In this document: one piece after another, positions 1-6,174 of the stretch
Numbering within the stretch: the stretch's first letter is position 1
Layout: each line of letters starts with the position of its first letter
Assembly: GCA_902797565.1 (NCBI GenBank)
Contig: CADBTO010000195.1
Location: 1 to 9,143 of the forward strand
Reading direction: 5' to 3'
Source of the DNA: an uncultured Lachnospiraceae bacterium
Lineage (GTDB): Bacteria > Bacillota > Clostridia > Lachnospirales > Lachnospiraceae
DNA length: 9,143 bases
Notes under the pieces: generated by a model
Databases searched by the model: none
Told to the model about the DNA's origin: nothing
What the model saw: the letters and a program-made list of their open reading frames with translations, nothing else
Position numbers and translations under genes: made by a program

Positions 1-132
1 GAACATCTGCTGGATGCAGGAACCAAAGATCATCTATTTATCAGAGTAATAGAATGCTATAATAATAGTGTATTATTACAGTTTTTTTATAATGCATGGC
101 AAAAAAACGCGATTATTTGGAGTTTCGATTGA
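1..132 (+). pseudogene. Possible 3' tail of an upstream gene (FCD/GntR-like), very uncertain
   Basis: The first reading frame is open from the window edge to a TGA at 130-132, giving 43 residues. Residues 9-27 have a pattern (D, LF, I, NN, LL, F) faintly like the start of the FCD effector domain of FadR-type GntR regulators (D-x-x-FH-x-x-I-x-x-A-x-x-N-x-x-L). FCD domains continue much further than this, so if the match is real the gene is truncated. The DNA becomes very AT-rich after about position 45, and a chance open frame of this size is quite possible. Another frame ends in TAA at 47-49, which would be an equally acceptable end of an upstream gene. Confidence 0.15.
55..93 (+). promoter_or_regulatory. 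Extended -10 box overlapping a 19-nt AT palindrome
   Basis: TGCTATAAT at 55-63 is a perfect extended -10 element, with no good -35 box 17 nt upstream. It runs into the perfect inverted repeat TAATAATA-gtg-TATTATTA (60-78), which is followed by a run of seven T (82-88) and a second TATAAT (88-93). The palindrome could be an operator overlapping a promoter, or a weak AT-rich hairpin terminator for whatever lies upstream. In such AT-rich DNA, -10-like strings also arise by chance. Confidence 0.3.
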
Positions 133-156
133 CTTTTTATATATTTTTAATAAAAT
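129..156 (+). promoter_or_regulatory. Sigma-A-type promoter for the chemoreceptor gene
   Basis: TTGACT (129-134) is separated by 16 bp from TAAAAT (151-156); each differs from the sigma-A consensus by one base. Transcription would start near 163, giving a leader of about 78 nt before the chemoreceptor start at 241. No sigma-D/sigma-28 flagellar-type box (GCCGATAA) was seen, so expression may not be tied to the flagellar regulon. Confidence 0.5.
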
Positions 157-240
157 AGATAAGAAGTATTCAGGCATATATTCAAAAACAGCATTCAAAT
201 GCAACGTGTGAAGGCAAAAGCAAAGGGGGAGGAGTATGGT

Positions 241-2316
241 ATGAGGAAACTGAGTACAAAAATCACGGCGTCCGTCCTGGCCGTCCTGGTCATCGGGCTG
301 GCGGTCCTGTATTTCCTGGTGGCGGCAGATGTGCGAGAGCTGTCTGTATCGTCCACGCAGAACACAATGATGAGCGCAGTCAGCGGACGGACAGATTTGA
401 TCAATGAGTATGTGAAGGAGATCGAGCAGACTGTCATTACCATGATGCAGACGGATATTTTCTCGATTGCCTGCCGCCAGCGCAATGGTTCGCTGAAACC
501 GGAGGATTCGACGTACAATCCGAATGCGGAGAGGATCGCATGCTCCTTTTTGGAAAATATTGCCGCAAATGTATACCCGAACCGCTTTGAGGGGCTTTGG
601 GCATCAGACAGTGAAACAAGCGTATTTGCACATTCCAATCCTAGTGGGGTAGGGGTGCAGCTGCGTGAGAAAAAAGAAGACCAGGAAGCACTGCTTGCAA
701 GCCTGGAATCGGTCAGCGTGGACAGTGTGTTCAATGCCGGGATTCGCGCATCAACAGTAACGGGTGAAATGCTGCTCGCAATGTATTACCCGATCCGGGA
801 TGACAGCGGCAAGGTAATCGGTGTCGCCGGCTGTGGTGCCAGACTTCAGCCGCTTCTGGACCAGATGGAAGCAAGCAAATTCCATGGGACGGAAAATGCC
901 AGCTACTACCTGCTCGATGCGGATAGCAACACGTTCCTCTTCAATTCCGAGGATGCGGAAGCAGCCGGTAATGAAGCCACCGGTTTTTCAGATGTCATCA
1001 CGAAAGCACAAAGCGAAGAGACCGGATATTTTACTTCCAAAGAATCCGGGATATCGGAAGTATACGCATATGGAAATATTACGGGACATGGACACAACTG
1101 GCTGTTCGTGATCAAGGACAAAGAATCAGAGGTCTATGCAACTTCGAATGCAGTTTCCCGGAAGCTGATCCTGATCTGCGTCTGTGTGGCAATCCTTCTT
1201 GGAATTGGATCCTTTATCATTATCAGCGGGATGACATCAGGACTGACCGTCATTGCAGACACGATCGAGCGCTTCGGGCGGCTGGATCTGCAGCTGAAGG
1301 GGGTACTGAAAAAATATCTGAACCGGCAGGACGAAGTCGGCCAGATGGCGCGGGCATCCCAGAATATGGTCGAGTCCCTGCGTGATTCGGTTACAAAACT
1401 GAATGCATGCCGGACAGACATCGGGAATACAGCAGGCACCCTGGGCGGGGCGACAAGCGCACTCTCGGATGCTGTTACGAATAACGCAGCCATTACGGAA
1501 GAGCTGTATGCTTCGATTTCAAATACAAACCAGTCTGTAACGAATGTGGAAGATGCCGTAAAGAGCGTATTTGATTCGATCGAAAATGTTACAGAGAAAA
1601 TCGACCGGTCTGACACGATCACAAAAGAGCTGATTGACCAGTCTGCACTTATCAAGAACAGTGCAATGGATTCCCTTCAGATCGGGACAAACAACATCGG
1701 CCACCACAAAGAGCGTGTGGACGAGACGGTCACATCCCTGCAGGCAATCGAAAAGATCAATACGATGGTTGCGGAGATCCTGGAGATCGCCAGCCAGACG
1801 AACCTGCTGTCCCTCAATGCCTCGATTGAGGCGGCGCGTGCCGGGGAGGCAGGAAAGGGCTTTGCCGTGGTCGCAATGGAGATCCAGAAACTTGCCGAAC
1901 AATCGGCAAATACGGCAAACCGGATTCAGGACATCGTTCGGGAGTCCAATTCCTCGATCGAAAGCGTCCGTGCCTGCTTCTCGGATATCATTGATTATAT
2001 GGAGAATGATATCCTCAAGAACTTTGAAAGCTTTGCGATGGCGGCAGACGAGTATGGACAGCAGTCCGACCAGATCGGCATACAGATCGAGGCCATCACG
2101 GAGTCGATGCACGAACTGCGGCGTTATATGCAGGATATCGTGGATTCCACCCGTGCAGTGGCAGAAGCTGCGGAGCAGAATGAGCGTGCCGTTTCGGACA
2201 TCGTGGAAAAGAATGAAGATATGCAGAACGTATCCGACCGCGTGGCGGAAATCTCCGGGACAAACTCGGCAAATTCGGAAGAGATCGGCGATGTGGTACA
2301 GCGGTTCAAGCTGTAG
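241..2316 (+). CDS. Methyl-accepting chemotaxis protein with Cache-like extracellular sensor
   Basis: This is a transmembrane chemoreceptor that would relay ligand binding to the CheA/CheW kinase complex. The frame is open from an ATG at 199, but GGGGGAGGAG at 225-234 sits 6 nt before the ATG at 241, so 241 is preferred (691 residues). Residues 9-28 form TM1. Residues 29-306 form the extracellular sensor, where the stretch around 180-205 ([15 protein letters not shown]) is typical of Cache/PAS-like folds. TM2 is about 308-331. A HAMP-like linker at 332-385 contains DEVGQM. A long helical signalling domain follows. The signalling hairpin tip at about 512-552 is well conserved ([20 protein letters not shown], then GFAVVA and LAEQS), with Ser in place of the usual Ala in LLALNAAIEAA. 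The protein ends in VVQRFKL, a common MCP ending, with no CheR-docking NWETF-type pentapeptide. No che or fla gene lies nearby, so the ligand cannot be inferred. Family assignment is secure. Confidence 0.96.
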   Translation: MRKLSTKITASVLAVLVIGLAVLYFLVAADVRELSVSSTQNTMMSAVSGRTDLINEYVKEIEQTVITMMQTDIFSIACRQRNGSLKPEDSTYNPNAERIACSFLENIAANVYPNRFEGLWASDSETSVFAHSNPSGVGVQLREKKEDQEALLASLESVSVDSVFNAGIRASTVTGEMLLAMYYPIRDDSGKVIGVAGCGARLQPLLDQMEASKFHGTENASYYLLDADSNTFLFNSEDAEAAGNEATGFSDVITKAQSEETGYFTSKESGISEVYAYGNITGHGHNWLFVIKDKESEVYATSNAVSRKLILICVCVAILLGIGSFIIISGMTSGLTVIADTIERFGRLDLQLKGVLKKYLNRQDEVGQMARASQNMVESLRDSVTKLNACRTDIGNTAGTLGGATSALSDAVTNNAAITEELYASISNTNQSVTNVEDAVKSVFDSIENVTEKIDRSDTITKELIDQSALIKNSAMDSLQIGTNNIGHHKERVDETVTSLQAIEKINTMVAEILEIASQTNLLSLNASIEAARAGEAGKGFAVVAMEIQKLAEQSANTANRIQDIVRESNSSIESVRACFSDIIDYMENDILKNFESFAMAADEYGQQSDQIGIQIEAITESMHELRRYMQDIVDSTRAVAEAAEQNERAVSDIVEKNEDMQNVSDRVAEISGTNSANSEEIGDVVQRFKL

Positions 2317-2350
2317 GATGCAGATATGCGGACAAGTGTATGATTGTATG

Positions 2351-2377
2351 AGGGCGGGAAACCGCCCTCTTTTTCTT
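2351..2377 (+). terminator. Rho-independent terminator of the chemoreceptor gene
   Basis: AGGGCGG (2351-2357) and CCGCCCT (2362-2368) form a perfect 7-bp GC-rich stem around a stable GAAA tetraloop. The tract CTTTTTCTT (2369-2377) follows. It lies 35 nt after the chemoreceptor stop codon. Confidence 0.92.
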
Positions 2378-2378
2378 A

Positions 2379-2393
2379 TGCGACGGGGTGCGC
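2379..2393 (+). repeat. TGCGACGG-type intergenic motif, copy A
   Basis: TGCGACGGGGTGCGC begins 10 nt after the terminator stem (spacer CTTTTTCTTA). The same motif occurs twice on the opposite strand in the gap at 6055-6172, again behind hairpins. See the matching entries and the finding on this element. Confidence 0.45.
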
Positions 2394-2448
2394 AGAAATA
2401 GTTCCCGGAATTGTTCAGAAAAAAATACAAAATAATCCCAATCCCCGC

Positions 2449-2477
2449 TTGACAATGTTAGGTGAGTTGTATATATT
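2449..2477 (+). promoter_or_regulatory. Strong sigma-A-type promoter of the GntR-ABC exporter operon
   Basis: A perfect -35 box TTGACA (2449-2454) and a -10 box TATATT (2472-2477, 5 of 6 matches) are separated by exactly 17 bp. Transcription would start near 2484, giving a leader of about 85 nt. The spacer and the edge of the -10 are occupied by GTGAGTTGTAT (2462-2472), one arm of an inverted repeat, as expected for a repressor-controlled promoter. Confidence 0.85.
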
Positions 2478-2516
2478 GGGTGTGTCGGTACAAATAATAC
2501 AGTTAATACAACTAAC
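2462..2516 (+). promoter_or_regulatory. Candidate operator: inverted arms plus three tandem 9-bp repeats
   Basis: GTGAGTTGTAT (2462-2472) matches the reverse complement of ATACAACTAAC (2506-2516) at 10 of 11 positions. Next to and overlapping the right arm are three head-to-tail 9-mers: TACAAATAA (2489-2497), TACAGTTAA (2498-2506) and TACAACTAA (2507-2515). One arm covers the promoter spacer and the rest covers the transcription start and early leader. This is a good position for repression by the GntR protein encoded just downstream. YtrA-type regulators are known to bind dyad sites at their own promoters; binding to this particular site is inferred. Confidence 0.55.
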
Positions 2517-2521
2517 ACGCA

Positions 2522-2557
2522 TTCGCTGATTTCCGTACAAAGCGAAGCAGAAAGGAG
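2522..2557 (+). promoter_or_regulatory. Leader hairpin and ribosome binding site before the GntR gene
   Basis: TTCGCT (2522-2527) and AGCGAA (2541-2546) can pair around a 13-nt loop, just upstream of AAAGGAG (2551-2557). The start codon at 2569 lies 11 nt after this Shine-Dalgarno sequence, slightly longer than optimal. The hairpin may be incidental. Confidence 0.35.
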
Positions 2558-2568
2558 AAGCACAGCTT

Positions 2569-2976
2569 ATGGGGATTGTTGATTTTCGTGACAGCCGGCC
2601 GATCTATGAACAGATCGCGGCCTATTATAAACGTCTGATCCTGTGCGGAGCGCTGGCAGAAGATGAAAAGCTGCCTTCGGTACGGGAACTGGCGATGGAG
2701 CTTTCCACAAACCCAAACACCGTACAGAAAGCATACGAAGTGCTGGAGCGGGAAGGGTATTCCTACACGGTCAAAGGACGCGGGCGGTTCGTGACGGCGC
2801 GCACGCAGCTTGTGGAAGCGCAGGTGGAAGAAATACTTGGACAAATCCTGCAGCTGGCACGGGATGCTATGGAAATGGGGCTTTCCCGTGATGAAGTCCT
2901 CCGGCGTATTGCAGGCCGGCTGGAAGAGGACGCAGGGGGAGGGCACCTGGAAGCGGGGAGGAGGGAGCAGCAATGA
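2569..2976 (+). CDS. GntR-family transcriptional regulator, YtrA subfamily
   Basis: This is a DNA-binding repressor of 135 residues, the short size typical of the YtrA branch, which lacks a large effector domain. The N-terminal winged helix-turn-helix is clear: PIYEQI (11-16), LPSVRELA (35-42), the recognition region NPNTVQKAYEVLEREG (49-64), and the wing with GRGRF (70-74). Residues 80-120 are two predicted helices for dimerisation, followed by a polar Gly-rich tail. It is the first gene of a three-gene operon, and its TGA stop overlaps the ATPase start codon in an ATGA, implying translational coupling. Known YtrA-type regulators repress their own ABC-transporter operons and are relieved by cell-wall or membrane-active compounds. 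Here the repeats at 2462-2516 are the likely target. The inducer is unknown. Confidence 0.93.
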   Translation: MGIVDFRDSRPIYEQIAAYYKRLILCGALAEDEKLPSVRELAMELSTNPNTVQKAYEVLEREGYSYTVKGRGRFVTARTQLVEAQVEEILGQILQLARDAMEMGLSRDEVLRRIAGRLEEDAGGGHLEAGRREQQ

Positions 2977-3878
2977 TAGAGATCACTTCACTAAAAAAAC
3001 ATTTTGAAACAACTGCAGCGATCTCGGATCTGACCCTGACGATCAGCGAAGGGGAGATTTTCGGGCTGATCGGGACAAACGGGGCAGGAAAGAGCACCCT
3101 GATGCGAATGGTGTCCGGGATCCTGCGGCCTGACCAGGGACAAATCCGGATTGACGGAGCAGGCGTATTTGAAAATCCAAAGGCAAAGGCACAGGTGTTT
3201 TTCGTACCGGATGACCCGTATTATTTCCCGAATGCAACACCGATGGAACTATGTTCCTATTACGATGGTCTATACAGACAGTTTGCCAGCGTGCGGTATC
3301 AGGAACTCCTGCAGGCACTGAACCTGCCGGAGAAAGGGAAGCTCCGGGATTTTTCCAAGGGCATGCGCAAACAGGTATTCCTCCTGCTGGGGCTCTGCGC
3401 CGGGACGAAGTACCTGCTCCTGGATGAGACCTTTGACGGGCTGGATCCTGTTATGCGCCAGGCAGCAAAAAGCCTGCTCGCAAAAGAAATGACCGAGCGG
3501 GATTTCACACCCGTCCTGTCCTCGCACAACCTGCGGGAACTGGAAGACATCTGTGACCATGTGGGATTCCTGCATCAGGGCGGCATTGTGCTTTCGCGAG
3601 ACCTGTCCGATATGAAAACAGGATTGCAGAAACTCCAGATCGTCTTTGCAAACGAGGAATCTCAGACCAGGCTGGAAGGGCAGCTGGAAGTGCTGGTCCA
3701 CAGCAGTGTGGGGCGGCTGCAAACCTATACCGTGCGCGGGACACGCGAAGAACTGGAAGCGGCGCTTTCTTCCTGCGACGTGGTCTTTTCAGAGATCCTG
3801 CCGCTGACATTAGAGGAAATATTCATCAGTGAAATGGAGGTGGTCGGTTATGACATCAAAAAAATCCTTTTCTCTTAA
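2973..3878 (+). CDS. ABC transporter ATP-binding protein (YtrB/BcrA-like)
   Basis: This 301-residue cytoplasmic ATPase would energise the permease encoded next. Visible motifs are Walker A GTNGAGKST (34-42), signature FSKGMRKQ (127-134), Walker B YLLLDETFDGLD (147-158) with catalytic Glu152, and the H-loop His185 in SSHNL. The Q-loop region reads VFFVPDDPYYF (75-85), with Asp where most ABC proteins have Gln, and Walker B has Thr where Pro is usual (DET rather than DEP). Similar variants occur in exporters associated with YtrA-type regulators, so it need not be inactive. The extra 100 residues after the H-loop are typical of the drug-exporter branch. The start overlaps the GntR stop by 4 nt, and the final 29 nt contain the start of the permease gene. 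The substrate is not evident. Confidence 0.93.
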   Translation: MIEITSLKKHFETTAAISDLTLTISEGEIFGLIGTNGAGKSTLMRMVSGILRPDQGQIRIDGAGVFENPKAKAQVFFVPDDPYYFPNATPMELCSYYDGLYRQFASVRYQELLQALNLPEKGKLRDFSKGMRKQVFLLLGLCAGTKYLLLDETFDGLDPVMRQAAKSLLAKEMTERDFTPVLSSHNLRELEDICDHVGFLHQGGIVLSRDLSDMKTGLQKLQIVFANEESQTRLEGQLEVLVHSSVGRLQTYTVRGTREELEAALSSCDVVFSEILPLTLEEIFISEMEVVGYDIKKILFS

Positions 3879-6054
3879 TATCGGCCAGACACCCGCAGGG
3901 TTTTCAAACAGCGTTTATGCAAAGAAACCTGCGGTCTTTGTCCTGTCGCTCCTGGTCTATATATTGTATTATCCACTGCTTTTCCTGATTGCGCATCATA
4001 GTGCAATGATACAACTGGAGAGCTACCATCAAGATCCAAATTGGAACAGCAACTGGACAACGGCAGATATTGGCGGAAAGGTGGATCTGGTGACCGGATA
4101 CGTGTCGAATATTGGCGGACTGCGTACTTTTTCGTTCCTGCCCGTACTGTTTGTAGTATTCTTAATCGGATTTTCCGGTTTTTCATACATGTTCCATGCT
4201 AATACGGTGGATTTTTATGAAAGCCAGCCGGAAAAACGTATCTACCGCTTCCTACGGATCATCCGGGACGGGAGCCTGATCTTCCTGCTTGCAAGCGGGA
4301 TCGGCCTGCTCCTGGGCTGTATCCTGATGGCAGCGATGGGCGGAATGTCCGGTGCCCTCTGGCTGGAGCTCTGGCTTTCGTTTGTCCAGAATTTCGTACT
4401 GTTTCTGGCCCTGTTTGCCTTTGTATCCCTTGCCTGCTGCCTGGCCGGGAACCTCATCATCTCGATGGGGCTGTGCGCGTTCCTGCTTTCCATTTCGGCG
4501 ATCGTGGTCGTGCTCTTTGACCTGGCATGCGATGCGTTCCTGACAACCTATTCAGACAGCAGCGGGATGGAGGACTACATTGTGTTTTCTCCGATTGCGA
4601 ACCTGGTACGGATGTATATCGGAGGCACATCAGATCACGCGGTGTATGGAAATGCCCTGGTTCTGGATACCTTTGCCGCAGGCGGGGAATTCCTGTGGCG
4701 GAATTTGCTCCTGGCAGTCCTGGCATGGGGACTTGCCTATACAGCCTACCATTTCCGTGCGATGGAAAAGGCTGGGAAGGCACTTGTTTATTCCTGGTTT
4801 GAAATTACCCTGAAGGTGGTATGCGTCGTCATCGGCGGGTTTGCAATGGGATTCCTGTTTGAGGAAGTCATAGACGGGGAAGGCGGGATCGGCGCGTATC
4901 TGATGATCCTGGTCTTTGGCCTGATTATTGCCTGCATCGCTGAATCCGTCTATGCGGCGGATGTCCGGAAAATGTTTCGCCGGCCGCTTGTTACCGTCCT
5001 GTCCTGCCTTGCAGCAGTACTCATTTATGCCGGAATGAAATACGATGTCCTGGGCTATGACCGTTATATCCCCCCCGTATCAAAGGTGGAATCCATCGCC
5101 ATATACAACTATCAGGATGATCCATCTTATCTGGATGAAAACCTGGACCGGATCTCGATGCCCAGGTATTATACAACCTTTATGAAGCTGCCTTATACAG
5201 AAGAAGCCAGAGAGATGATCAAAGAAGGGCTCACGCTGAATTCTCCGGAACGCAGGGAAGCTCCGGATGAAGGAGCAGGGCACCTCGAAACGATTTATGT
5301 ACATTTCCGTATGAAAAGCGGGAGAACGCAAACGCGGAATTTCGAGATCGACCTGAATGGCAGTACCGGACAGAAACTGGCGGCACTGGTTGAAACGAAG
5401 GAGTACAAGGAAACATATTTCGGCGTGACCGATGCCTGCATCGCAAATGTGAAGAAAATTTATTCAAAATATCCAAAAACGGCATGCCTGAGCCTGAATA
5501 CGGACCTGACGCACACGGAAAGCAGGGACAAGGGTCTCGTAGATGAATTTTTCAAAGCCTACAAAAAAGACCTGGAACAATATAATCTGGAATTAGCAAA
5601 AACAGAACTACCTTATGCAACGGTGCAAATTTCAAACCAAAGCCCGGATTCGGAGGCGGACTTCGTTTGGACGTCCGTGAGCTATCCGGTTTACCGGGAA
5701 TATACCAACTGCCTGGCGCTGTTCCAGAAGCATAAAATGACACCGGATCTGTCAAAATTGGCCAAAGACACGGAATCCATTTCAATCGGGACGATCAATA
5801 TCGAAAAGAACCACGAAGTCCGCTATACGAAGCCCAAAGAAATCCGTGCCATTCTTGAGTCTGTCCTCTGTGCATCCTTAAGCCATATCGGAACGCCCTG
5901 GTATGGGTATGGTATGCAGCACGAAACCACGGTCACGACCCTGGTCAAATTCAAAGCGGGTGCATCATCTGGTGAGGAAACCGTTGAAACCAACGAAATC
6001 CCGGAGCATATGCTGCCGGAGTTTGTAAGGAAAGATTTAATAAAAAGTGAGTAG
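3850..6054 (+). CDS. ABC-2-type exporter permease with large C-terminal extracytoplasmic domain
   Basis: This is the membrane partner of the preceding ATPase. The frame is open from an ATG at 3829, but GGAGGTGG (3836-3843) lies just before the ATG at 3850. That start is preferred (734 residues, overlapping the ATPase gene by 29 nt). About nine hydrophobic segments are visible: roughly 28-49, 95-114, 142-164, 176-201, 202-227, 284-303, 318-338, 346-368 and 380-397. Basic loops (about 115-141, 303-317 and 369-379) alternate with acidic or neutral ones. By the positive-inside rule the N-terminus is in the cytoplasm, and the soluble region from about 400 to 734 lies outside. That region is polar, has no Cys pair or lipobox, and shows no motif I recognise. 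The layout resembles Firmicutes exporter permeases annotated with the DUF6449 domain, but I cannot confirm this. The likely role is export of, or resistance to, a membrane or cell-wall-active compound. Confidence 0.85.
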   Translation: MTSKKSFSLNIGQTPAGFSNSVYAKKPAVFVLSLLVYILYYPLLFLIAHHSAMIQLESYHQDPNWNSNWTTADIGGKVDLVTGYVSNIGGLRTFSFLPVLFVVFLIGFSGFSYMFHANTVDFYESQPEKRIYRFLRIIRDGSLIFLLASGIGLLLGCILMAAMGGMSGALWLELWLSFVQNFVLFLALFAFVSLACCLAGNLIISMGLCAFLLSISAIVVVLFDLACDAFLTTYSDSSGMEDYIVFSPIANLVRMYIGGTSDHAVYGNALVLDTFAAGGEFLWRNLLLAVLAWGLAYTAYHFRAMEKAGKALVYSWFEITLKVVCVVIGGFAMGFLFEEVIDGEGGIGAYLMILVFGLIIACIAESVYAADVRKMFRRPLVTVLSCLAAVLIYAGMKYDVLGYDRYIPPVSKVESIAIYNYQDDPSYLDENLDRISMPRYYTTFMKLPYTEEAREMIKEGLTLNSPERREAPDEGAGHLETIYVHFRMKSGRTQTRNFEIDLNGSTGQKLAALVETKEYKETYFGVTDACIANVKKIYSKYPKTACLSLNTDLTHTESRDKGLVDEFFKAYKKDLEQYNLELAKTELPYATVQISNQSPDSEADFVWTSVSYPVYREYTNCLALFQKHKMTPDLSKLAKDTESISIGTINIEKNHEVRYTKPKEIRAILESVLCASLSHIGTPWYGYGMQHETTVTTLVKFKAGASSGEETVETNEIPEHMLPEFVRKDLIKSE

Positions 6055-6085
6055 CTGCTCGCCGCGCTGGGTGCGCCCCTTTGCC

Positions 6086-6101
6086 GGTGCAGCCCGTCGC
6101 A
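6086..6101 (-). repeat. TGCGACGG-type intergenic motif, copy B
   Basis: On the minus strand this reads TGCGACGGGCTGCACC. It follows the small hairpin CCGGC-agg-GCCGG (6112-6124 on the plus strand) after a 10-nt spacer GATACTTTTA. On the plus strand it is half of a direct repeat: TGCCGGTGCA and GCCCGTCGCA at 6082-6101 match 6119-6138 at 18 of 20 positions, with a period of 37 bp. Confidence 0.5.
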
Positions 6102-6122
6102 TAAAAGTATCCCGGCCCTGCC

Positions 6123-6138
6123 GGTGCACTCCGTCGCA
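6123..6138 (-). repeat. TGCGACGG-type intergenic motif, copy C
   Basis: On the minus strand this reads TGCGACGGAGTGCACC. It lies 7 nt past the GCCGCC arm of the 6144-6171 terminator hairpin. On the plus strand, copies B and C can each fold the same way: a TGC/GCA outer stem, a TC bulge, a CGG/CCG inner stem and a six-base loop. The two differences between the copies fall in the loop. Confidence 0.5.
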
Positions 6139-6143
6139 GCAAG

Positions 6144-6174
6144 AAGGCGGCCCCGCCATGGGAGCCGCCTTTTT
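6144..6174 (+). terminator. Terminator of the exporter operon, probably bidirectional
   Basis: AAGGCGGC (6144-6151) pairs perfectly with GCCGCCTT (6164-6171). The stem extends inward by CCC/GGG around the loop GCCAT with one bulged A. The plus strand has TTTTT at 6170-6174. The minus-strand stop codon of the convergent ClC gene (6173-6175) touches the hairpin, and that strand reads CCTTCTTGC after it, a weaker T-tract. The hairpin probably ends both transcripts. Confidence 0.85.

Noticed and set aside
1634..2401. 255-codon plus-strand frame inside the chemoreceptor
   Set aside because: It is an out-of-frame reading of the MCP signalling domain, rich in Arg, Ser and Trp. The in-frame product is unmistakable.
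1519..2430. 303-codon open frame on the minus strand across the chemoreceptor gene
   Set aside because: It is a shadow of the conserved MCP signalling domain, it runs through the terminator, and its translation shows no family features.
3829..3849. Earlier ATG (3829) as start of the permease
   Set aside because: It would put the GGAGGTGG ribosome binding site inside the gene. The ATG at 3850 has that site at ideal spacing and begins a typical N-terminus.
6055..6143. CRISPR-like array suggested by the 20-bp direct repeat with a 37-bp period
   Set aside because: There are only two copies with 18 of 20 identity and a 17-bp spacer, in a terminator region and without cas genes. It is better explained as the dispersed TGCGACGG element.
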